This document shows positions 6,589 through 12,513 of a DNA stretch of 12,513 bases, in pieces; within the stretch, counting starts at the first letter, position 1, and every line of letters starts with the position of its first letter. The position numbers were made by a program, and so were the translations under genes. The notes under the pieces were generated by a model. It made no database searches and was not told the origin of the DNA. It saw nothing but the letters and a program-made list of their open reading frames with translations. Origin of the DNA: Deltaproteobacteria bacterium (GTDB lineage: Bacteria > Desulfobacterota > Dissulfuribacteria > Dissulfuribacterales > JALVPX01); the NCBI GenBank assembly GCA_027031565.1, contig JALVPX010000083.1, positions 1 through 12,513 on the forward strand, in the 5' to 3' direction.

Positions 6589-6658
6589 AAAAAGTTTTTT
6601 GAATGCACAGGCGTGGGAGTGGCGGCAGGGGATGGCGCCTGAACCATTTTTAACGTGA
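6589..6658 (+). repeat. Diverged direct repeat, copy 2
   Basis: This is the partner of 6149-6220, from AAAAAGTTTTTTGAATGC to CCATTTTTAACGTGA. The open frame across it ends in a peptide rich in Trp and Gln (SFLNAQAWEWRQGM) and stops at the TGA equivalent to that of copy 1. No family is recognised. Confidence 0.55.
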
Positions 6659-6707
6659 AGAGGATGTAAGAGCCTTTGCAGGCGCACGGCGGACCTTTAA
6701 AAATGGT
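6643..6707. repeat. Palindromic repeat with 11-bp arms
   Basis: ACCATTTTTAA (6643-6653) is the exact inverse of TTAAAAATGGT (6697-6707). In between, GCCT (6672-6675) and AGGC (6680-6683) form a small inner hairpin. It overlaps the end of the direct repeat copy at 6589-6658 and directly abuts a 13-nt sequence (6707-6719) that is inverted relative to 6239-6251 in the outer element. Confidence 0.5.
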
Positions 6708-6855
6708 GAAGGAGACACCCCAGCCGCCCCATTTATATAGGCAACTGAATTTGTGCCTTTCAGCCAGTGTAACCGTCTCAATGAAAAATTATTTTTCGCA
6801 ATATTTTTTTGAAATGCTCAAGTTTTCTGCCTTAAAAAACGACTAAAATGATATG

Positions 6856-6874
6856 AGCCAATCAGTTATTGGCT
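6856..6874 (+). other. Stem-loop upstream of the dCache chemoreceptor gene
   Basis: AGCCAAT (6856-6862) and ATTGGCT (6868-6874) pair around CAGTT, 44 nt before the start codon. It is followed by TATTTG, too short a T-tract for a clear terminator. It could be a leader hairpin or an operator. No convincing promoter boxes were found near it. Confidence 0.35.
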
Positions 6875-6918
6875 TATTTGTTCAAAGGAAATCCTGCAAA
6901 TAGGGAAAGGACTCAATT

Positions 6919-8850
6919 ATGGCAAACCTTTCGTCCACTATCAAGCGCCTAACGGATGTGCCTGTCAGCGTAAAAATCATTGCCTCGGTTTTGACTGTCA
7001 TTGCCGTCGCCCTGGGGCTTTCATCATATCAAACCATACAGGTAATCAAGGAACAGGAAAAAGGGGTTATTCAAAAGGTGAAGGCGCGAGGTGCTGCCCT
7101 CCAAGATAAGATAGAAGATGCTGCCGTTCAATACATGCAGATGGCCTATCTTCTCTCCAACATGGACATAGTGAAGGAGAGCCTAACAGATGGTAACAGG
7201 GAGATGTTGGTCAGCGGTTTGTCGAAGATTATCAAGGAAATGAGCGCTCTGGACCAGGCAAAAAGGCTCAAGGTTCATTTTCATACCTTGCCAGCCCGTT
7301 CTTTCCTGCGGGCCTGGAAGCCGAACAAACATGGCGATGACTTATCCGGCTTCAGGCAGACAGTGGTTGATGCCCAGCAGAATGGCTCAAAAATATCAGG
7401 AGTAGAGGCAGGCAGGGCGGGTCTGGCTGTTCGCGGTGTTGTGCCTGTAAAAGATTACGACGGGAGCATCGTGGGAAGCGTAGAAGTTTTTTGCAACCTA
7501 GCCCAGCTAGTGGAGCAATTTGCAGCATCCAATGGCGACAAGGCAGCCCTTTTCAGGAAGGAACAGATCAAGTCCTTTACTGGTACAAAGAATGGTAAAG
7601 GCCTTTCTTTTGACGATCTTTCATTGATATTCAGCCAGGACAGGGAAATTGTGAAAAGGCTTGTGGACAGCAGCTTTCTGCAAAGAGGCATGCAGGTGCA
7701 GACAGCGGCCTTAAAGGGCAATACGCTGCTGGTTGCTACGCCTGTGCTTGATTATGCTCGGAACAGCGCAGGCGTTTATGTCAGTTTTACCGATCTTACC
7801 CCGTTTAAGAAGGCGCAAATCGCTTCCATGGTTAAAGCGGGCATGGTCTCTCTCATATCCTTTGGGCTGTTGGCATTGGTGGTAGTTCTGGTCGTAAGAA
7901 AGGCGGTACTCATGCCTGTCAACGCTACCATAGATGTATTGGGAGATGTTTCCAAGGGTAATCTGCGACGCAAGGTCCCGATCATTTTCAATGACGAGCT
8001 CGGCAGGCTTGCAAACGGCGTAAATTCCATGATCGATTCCCTGAGAGAGCTGGTTCGGCAGATGAGGGAACAGAGTAAGGCCCTTGAAAAGGCTGGCACT
8101 GAACTTGAGCATACATCTGGCCAGGCAGCCAGCAGTGCCTCTGAGACAAGCGCCCAGGCAGACGAAATAGCCCAGACAAGTGCCGCCAACGAGGAGCGCA
8201 TCAATTCGGTTGCCTCAGCCAACGAAGAGGTGACTGCTACAGTAAAAGAGGTCGCCCAAAGTTCAATGCTTTCCATGAACATGGTAACTGAAGTTGGAGA
8301 AAAAATTGACGAGACATCCAAGACTATTGACAGACTGCACGAATATTTCGTCCAGATAGAAGGGGTGATGCAGTTTATCAGAAATATCGCCGAACAAACA
8401 AACCTGCTTGCATTGAATGCAACCATAGAGGCAGCCAGGGCCGGGGAGGCTGGCAAGGGATTTGCCGTGGTGGCCAGTGAGGTGAAGGAGCTTGCCCGTC
8501 AAACCGGAGAGGCAACAGACAAGATTGTAGATACCATTCAAGGTCTGCGGGAGATTGTGGATGCCTCTGTGGACGCAGTGAAGAATGTGCATGAGATGAT
8601 AGATCCTGTCCAGGCCATTGCCAGTGATATATCCCACTCAATGGAACAAAACATAGAGGCAGTAAATGAGATAAGCCATAATGCGCAGGAAGTGGCTTTG
8701 AGCGCAAGTGATTCAACTAGGCAGATCGATGAACTGCGCAATGCTGTTGGTGTGGTGGCAAAGGCCGCTGAAAATACTGCCGATACCTCGAGAAAACTCA
8801 ACTCCCTTGCAGGGGAGATAGAGACCCTCATCTCCAGGTTCAACATTTAA
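6919..8850 (+). CDS. Methyl-accepting chemotaxis protein with dCache-type sensor domain
   Basis: This 643-residue inner-membrane chemoreceptor has TM1 at about residues 18-38 and a large periplasmic double-Cache domain at about 40-300. Motifs resembling the dCache_3 type are LKVHFHTLPARSFLRAWKP, GDDLSGFR, ISGVEAGRAGLAVRGVVPV and DGSIVGSVEVF. TM2 is at about 308-328, then HAMP and the coiled-coil signalling domain. Its tip, IAEQTNLLALNATIEAARAG (from residue 490), is nearly identical to that of the other chemoreceptor in the window. The C-terminus ends SRFNI, without a CheR pentapeptide. The start ATG follows AAAGGA by 8 nt. It is the first gene of a likely operon with a CheY-like receiver 13 bp downstream and a hybrid kinase after that, so it may signal through them as well as through CheA. 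The ligand is unknown, probably a small organic molecule as for other Cache receptors. Confidence 0.93.
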   Translation: MANLSSTIKRLTDVPVSVKIIASVLTVIAVALGLSSYQTIQVIKEQEKGVIQKVKARGAALQDKIEDAAVQYMQMAYLLSNMDIVKESLTDGNREMLVSGLSKIIKEMSALDQAKRLKVHFHTLPARSFLRAWKPNKHGDDLSGFRQTVVDAQQNGSKISGVEAGRAGLAVRGVVPVKDYDGSIVGSVEVFCNLAQLVEQFAASNGDKAALFRKEQIKSFTGTKNGKGLSFDDLSLIFSQDREIVKRLVDSSFLQRGMQVQTAALKGNTLLVATPVLDYARNSAGVYVSFTDLTPFKKAQIASMVKAGMVSLISFGLLALVVVLVVRKAVLMPVNATIDVLGDVSKGNLRRKVPIIFNDELGRLANGVNSMIDSLRELVRQMREQSKALEKAGTELEHTSGQAASSASETSAQADEIAQTSAANEERINSVASANEEVTATVKEVAQSSMLSMNMVTEVGEKIDETSKTIDRLHEYFVQIEGVMQFIRNIAEQTNLLALNATIEAARAGEAGKGFAVVASEVKELARQTGEATDKIVDTIQGLREIVDASVDAVKNVHEMIDPVQAIASDISHSMEQNIEAVNEISHNAQEVALSASDSTRQIDELRNAVGVVAKAAENTADTSRKLNSLAGEIETLISRFNI

Positions 8851-8863
8851 AAGGAGCACCCTC

Positions 8864-9223
8864 ATGAAGATTCTTCTCCTTGAAGACAGTGTGATCGTAG
8901 CGAAACTATTGGCCAGCCTGCTGAAAAGCCGCGGCTACGAGGTAATCGAAGCGGTTTCCGTGGCTCAGGCCATGGATCATCTTGTTGAGGCCGATATAGC
9001 CATCCTTGATTATCAGCTGCCTGATGGAAACGGGCTGGATGTGGCAAGGGAGCTGCGCCGCCGCAAACCAAGTGCCTACTTGATACTGCTTACGGCCAGG
9101 GGCCATTCCATTACTGAAAGGGAAGCCCGGAGAGCGGGCATAGATCAATATCTCGAAAAGCCTGTAGAGCCTGAAACAATTCTGGGTATCGTAGAGGTGC
9201 ATTCCAAGCAGGCTGCAGCCTGA
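8864..9223 (+). CDS. Stand-alone CheY-like response regulator receiver
   Basis: This 119-residue single receiver domain has no output domain. All catalytic positions are present: acidic pair E7-D8, phospho-acceptor D49 in ILDYQLPDG, T77 in LLTARG and K99 in LEKP. AAGGAG lies 8 nt before the ATG. The gene begins 13 bp after the chemoreceptor gene and ends 14 bp before the hybrid kinase gene, so the three are almost surely co-transcribed. It is a likely acceptor of phosphate from the Hpt domain of that kinase, or it may act as a phosphate sink or output to another partner. Residue 77 is Thr as in CheY, but the sequence alone does not show flagellar-motor (FliM) binding. Confidence 0.93.
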   Translation: MKILLLEDSVIVAKLLASLLKSRGYEVIEAVSVAQAMDHLVEADIAILDYQLPDGNGLDVARELRRRKPSAYLILLTARGHSITEREARRAGIDQYLEKPVEPETILGIVEVHSKQAAA

Positions 9224-9237
9224 GTTCCCCTTTCTTT

Positions 9238-11661
9238 ATGCTGCTACTACCCGAGTGTATCGACCCAGGCCTGTTCTATTTTGTCGGAGCAGCGGCAGCT
9301 TTCCTCTTCTTGGCCCTTATAAGATGCGGCTATCTGAAGAATATCATCCGGCGTTCGAGAGACCACTATAAGAACTTGCTGGATGCCTCGCCTTTCGGTG
9401 TTGCACTCACCACTTCTGCCGGAACAATACACGTAGCCAACAAATCCTTGGCAGATTTTTTGGGAACCAAAGTAACCGAGCTGAAGGGCAGGGACCTGTC
9501 TGAACTGCTGGGAATAGATTACTGGAGATATTATTCAAGCGTAGAGGCGCTTCGGCCCGGCAATTTCGTGGTTTTGCCAATTGTTGAGTCCAAACAGCCA
9601 GACGGCGCAATCCAGTACCTGACGGTCAGGATTTTCGCTTCAGGTTCTGAAGAAAATCTCTTTTTCTGGCACGTAGTAGACGAGACTGACAAAATTCGTT
9701 TAGAGCTCGAATATATGGAGTTGCTTGAAAATGTGCCGGTAGGGATTTTCAGGTCCAATATGGAAGGGGATCTGACTTACAAGAATCACAAATTTCAGCA
9801 ATTTTTTGAAAATACCACAGTTCCAGCTACCCTGAATGCCCTTTTGGGAGAAAACTTGTGGACCCTGATCAGAAAAGAGATCATCAAAAAGGGTGCCACC
9901 TTTTCAACTGGTCTCATAATAGAAAGCGAAGGCAATCCAAAGCATTTCATGTTTTCAGTGAAATGTTGTGAATATGATGGAGGATTGTGCCTGGCAGGAA
10001 CCCTGGAAGATGTGACCTCGCTGGCAGAACTAAACAGGCGGCTCAAAAGTGCAGTGGATAAGGCCAAGGAGGCATCCAAGGCAAAAAGCGCCTTCCTTGC
10101 AAAAATGAGTCACGAATTGAGGACACCCCTTAATGTGATCCACGGCGTTGCCGAACTCCTTAGGAACCGGGTCACGGATGACGGGGCCCTCGACCTTATC
10201 AATGACTTGCAATATTCTTCAGAACATCTCACAGCCCTGATCGGGGACATACTGGACCTTGCAAAAATAGAATCGGGGGGCCTTGAGATCAACAAAGAGC
10301 CTCTTGATTTTCAAGAGTTGATCAACAGCCTGGAAAAGGTGCTTGGGGTACAAGCGAGGTTGAAAGGCCTTTCTTTTTCCGTGAAAATCCGCGATGGAGT
10401 GCCAAGGTATTTCATTGGCGATCCAGTGCGTATAAAACAAATTATTTACAATTTAGTGGGAAACAGCCTTAAGTTCGTGGAAGAAGGCGGTATCTTAATA
10501 GGCATTGAAGGCAGGGGGCAGAGGGAGGATGGAAAGGTTGAGATAGAGATGGCCATATCAGATACCGGTCCTGGTATACCGTCAGACGTGTTGCCAAACA
10601 TATTCAATCCCTTTGTGCAGGATAAACAAGGCAAGATAAAGGGCGGTACAGGACTTGGACTGGCCATAACCAAAGAGCTGGCCGAGATGATGGGAGGCAG
10701 CATCAGTGTTGAGTCAACAGTCGGCCTTGGAACGGTATTCAGGGTGAGGCTCGTGGTGGAGCCTTGCCAGGAAGACATGGTTGATAAGGTCTCAAAGGTG
10801 GGGCATGCACTGGATGATGTGCGACCAGGCAGGGCCTTGATTGTCGACGACGTAGCCATGAACCGCAAGGTGCTGCGCCTATTGCTGGAGACCAGGAAGT
10901 GGGGGGTTGTGGAGGCAGAAAATGGCCAGCAGGCCCTTGACATCCTGGAACAGGATCAGGCCTTTGACGTGGTCTTAATGGATGTGTCAATGCCTGTGAT
11001 GGACGGTGTTACAGCCACAAAGAGAATAAAAGAGAATAAAAAAACAGGCCATCTGCCGGTGATTGGAATAACAGCCCACGCCCTGGCCGATGACAAGAGA
11101 CGTTTCCTGGAAGCCGGCATGGACAGCTACATTTCAAAACCAGTAAATTCAGACAAGCTTTGGGAGCAGTTTTCCGTTTTGTCAGGCATGGAAAACCATG
11201 CAGAGGGAGAGGAACCTGCAGCAGAAAAGCCAGAGCCAGATATGGACGATTCCTCTGAACCTGTAGACATGGTAGCGCTCTTGGATACGTGTCAGGGCAT
11301 GAATGAGCTGGCAAAAGAGCTTGTGGAAGATCTTGTAAAGGAATCCGGCGGCTGGCTTGATGCAGCTGCAAGAGCAGTGGACGCAAAGAATTTAAAGGAG
11401 ATAAGAAGGGTGTGCCATCTTGTGAAAGGTACGGCCTCAACCGTTCATGCAGGGGAACTTTTTCTGGCTGCTGAAGAATTGGGACGTGCAGCCAGGAATG
11501 GTGACATGGAAATGATAGGTCCCAGACTTTCAAGCCTACAGGATGCCGTTCAAAGACTTAAAAATTGGTATGAAGAAGGGATCAATAATTCAGAACCTTC
11601 CTGCGCACCTGGATTACCTTCTCAAACATCCTTCGGCAATCGTGCTCGGTCTGGCCAGTGA
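9238..11661 (+). CDS. Tripartite hybrid histidine kinase (TM-PAS-PAS-HisKA-HATPase-REC-Hpt)
   Basis: This 807-residue protein has one N-terminal membrane segment (about residues 10-30) and two PAS-like sensor segments (about 41-155 and 158-270). HisKA follows with H292 in KMSHELRTPLNVI. The ATPase domain has N405 and N409 in the N-box, DTGPGIP (442-448) and GGTGLGLAI (469-477). The receiver has D537-D538, phospho-acceptor D582 in LMDVSMPVMDG and K634. The Hpt domain (about 677-780) has H727 in CHLVKGTAS. This is the BarA/ArcB-type internal phosphorelay His-Asp-His. The sensors appear cytoplasmic, because there is no second membrane segment. The ATG at 9238 has no clear ribosome binding site. 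It starts 14 bp after the receiver gene, so coupled translation is likely. The last 26 residues (782-807) lie beyond the Hpt fold and are encoded opposite the end of glnE. Confidence 0.93.
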   Translation: MLLLPECIDPGLFYFVGAAAAFLFLALIRCGYLKNIIRRSRDHYKNLLDASPFGVALTTSAGTIHVANKSLADFLGTKVTELKGRDLSELLGIDYWRYYSSVEALRPGNFVVLPIVESKQPDGAIQYLTVRIFASGSEENLFFWHVVDETDKIRLELEYMELLENVPVGIFRSNMEGDLTYKNHKFQQFFENTTVPATLNALLGENLWTLIRKEIIKKGATFSTGLIIESEGNPKHFMFSVKCCEYDGGLCLAGTLEDVTSLAELNRRLKSAVDKAKEASKAKSAFLAKMSHELRTPLNVIHGVAELLRNRVTDDGALDLINDLQYSSEHLTALIGDILDLAKIESGGLEINKEPLDFQELINSLEKVLGVQARLKGLSFSVKIRDGVPRYFIGDPVRIKQIIYNLVGNSLKFVEEGGILIGIEGRGQREDGKVEIEMAISDTGPGIPSDVLPNIFNPFVQDKQGKIKGGTGLGLAITKELAEMMGGSISVESTVGLGTVFRVRLVVEPCQEDMVDKVSKVGHALDDVRPGRALIVDDVAMNRKVLRLLLETRKWGVVEAENGQQALDILEQDQAFDVVLMDVSMPVMDGVTATKRIKENKKTGHLPVIGITAHALADDKRRFLEAGMDSYISKPVNSDKLWEQFSVLSGMENHAEGEEPAAEKPEPDMDDSSEPVDMVALLDTCQGMNELAKELVEDLVKESGGWLDAAARAVDAKNLKEIRRVCHLVKGTASTVHAGELFLAAEELGRAARNGDMEMIGPRLSSLQDAVQRLKNWYEEGINNSEPSCAPGLPSQTSFGNRARSGQ

Positions 11662-12513
11662 TCCTTCCGGTAAGCCTCTTTTCGTTTATTGCCTTGAGAT
11701 AGAGCTGAAATCCCTTTATTAAGCAGGCAGCCTGCTCTTCTTCCAAATAAGAGAAGGCGTTCAAGGCCCCAAGCAAGGGAATGGTACCGGTGTGATCGCA
11801 TAAGGCAGGCGCCTCGCTGGCATGGGCCAATACGAGAAATTGAGTGATAAACTCGATGTCAACCAGCCCGCCATCTTTATATTTTATGTCCATTTCCAAA
11901 CGGTTTTTGTCTTTTTCAGCACCTATCTTTTCCCGCATATCGAGGATTTTTTGTCGCAGTTCTTTGATATTTCGTTTTTGACAAAGGATTTTCTTCCTTA
12001 AATCGATAAATTCCTGCTTCAGCACGGAATCACCGCAGATTGGACGCGCGCGAACCAGGGCTTGATGCTCCCATGTCCAAGCCATATCCATCTGGTATTG
12101 GAAAAAGGAGGCCAGGGAACTGACCAGTACGCCTGATTCACCTTCAGGCCTCAGCCTCATGTCCACCTCATAGAGCCGCCCATAGGGCGTATATGCCGTT
12201 AATATGTGAAGTATTCTCTGGCCCAGGCGGGCATAGAAAAGGGGGGTATGGATCTTTTTGGGCCCGGTTGTCATAGTGTTGTTCTGGCCTGAGTGCAGAA
12301 AAACCAGGTCGAGATCCGACCCATAGCCCATTTCTCTGCTGCCTAATTTGCCGTAGCCTGCAACGAGAAAACCAGTCACTTTGCCTGGTCCATTGCCGGC
12401 CTTTGGCATCCCGTGCCGCTTAACCACATGTGAAAAGGCCATTTGAACGACCTTGTTCAAAATAACCTCAGCAATGTCAGACAACAGTTTCCCAACCTCC
12501 AGAACAGCCAAGG
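11582..12513 (-). CDS. glnE: GlnE, glutamine synthetase adenylyltransferase / adenylyl-removing enzyme, C-terminal part
   Basis: GlnE switches glutamine synthetase off by adenylylation and on by removal of AMP, in response to nitrogen status through PII. The visible 310 codons are the C-terminal adenylyltransferase half. The nucleotidyltransferase motif GYGKLGSREMGYGSDLDL has metal-binding D66 and D68 (numbered from the codon at 12511). It is followed by YEVDMRLRPEGESGVLVSS, WTWEHQALVRARP, and KDGGLVDIEFITQFLV at the start of the helical region. The reading frame stays open to the window edge, and the codon at 12511 is TTG within the protein, so the gene continues to the right. The full-length family is about 950 residues. 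The last 80 bp overlap the convergent kinase gene, and no intrinsic terminator is visible after the stop. Confidence 0.95.
   Translation of the reverse strand, partial: LAVLEVGKLLSDIAEVILNKVVQMAFSHVVKRHGMPKAGNGPGKVTGFLVAGYGKLGSREMGYGSDLDLVFLHSGQNNTMTTGPKKIHTPLFYARLGQRILHILTAYTPYGRLYEVDMRLRPEGESGVLVSSLASFFQYQMDMAWTWEHQALVRARPICGDSVLKQEFIDLRKKILCQKRNIKELRQKILDMREKIGAEKDKNRLEMDIKYKDGGLVDIEFITQFLVLAHASEAPALCDHTGTIPLLGALNAFSYLEEEQAACLIKGFQLYLKAINEKRLTGRITGQTEHDCRRMFEKVIQVRRKVLNY

Larger units (their letters stand above)
5960..6918. other. Gene-poor, repeat-rich intergenic island
   Basis: About 960 bp between groES and the dCache chemoreceptor hold no gene I can support. The short open frames (for example 6032-6220 and 6449-6658) match no family I recognise and coincide with repeats. 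What it does hold: diverged direct repeats (5951-5986, 6546-6584, 6765-6798; and 6149-6220 with 6589-6658), nested palindromic elements (6230-6489), a further palindrome (6643-6707) and two short stem-loops. It is visibly richer in A/T and in T-runs than the flanking genes. Confidence 0.7.

Noticed and set aside
5951..6798. Possible CRISPR array
   Set aside because: The repeats are few, diverged and irregularly spaced. No cas gene is present.
6833..6864. Possible sigma28 (flagellar-type) promoter before the dCache chemoreceptor gene
   Set aside because: TAAA at 6833 and GCCAATCA at 6857 resemble the boxes, but the spacing of 20 nt is far from the required 15.

Overview
The window looks like chromosomal DNA of an anaerobic or microaerophilic Gram-negative bacterium. 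My best guess is the Desulfobacterota (former Deltaproteobacteria). The guess rests on the gene mix: rubredoxin, MobB with a C-terminal extension, a HrcA/CIRCE-type groESL operon, PilJ-like and dCache-type chemoreceptors, a tripartite hybrid kinase and a two-domain-type GlnE. No ribosomal RNA or other phylogenetic marker is present, so the taxon is an inference. Coding is dense except for one gap of almost 1 kb (about 5937-6918). Genes lie on both strands as short units.

Left part (1-3790): the 5' end of a rubredoxin gene (minus strand, cut by the window edge) is divergent from a PilJ/NarX-type chemoreceptor (376-1968). That receptor ends at a strong intrinsic terminator (2021-2062), where it meets a convergent gene for a secreted SYLF/Ysc84 protein (2064-2774). 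mobB (3050-3700), for molybdenum cofactor nucleotide attachment, follows on the plus strand and converges on groEL.

Middle (3735-5960): a groES-groEL operon on the minus strand. It has a sigma70-type promoter whose -10 box abuts and partly overlaps a CIRCE operator (HrcA-controlled heat-shock repression), an A-rich groES-groEL spacer, and a terminator after groEL. Upstream lies a gene-poor, repeat-rich island. In it, a 134-bp inverted-repeat element appears to have inserted into one arm of an older 115-bp palindromic element with duplication of an 11-bp target. Around them sit several diverged direct repeats and further palindromes.

Right part (6919-12513): a three-gene plus-strand unit, with gaps of 13 and 14 bp, encodes a dCache-type chemoreceptor, a stand-alone CheY-like receiver and a hybrid histidine kinase (TM-PAS-PAS-HisKA-HATPase-REC-Hpt). 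No CheA or CheW is in view. A phosphorelay from the kinase Hpt to the small receiver is the natural reading. The kinase gene runs 80 bp into the 3' end of the convergent glnE gene, whose adenylyltransferase domain fills the right edge.

No tRNA, rRNA, CRISPR array or intact transposase was seen. The observations most worth a second look are the nested repeat element (6230-6489), the chemoreceptor/receiver/hybrid-kinase unit and the kinase-glnE overlap.
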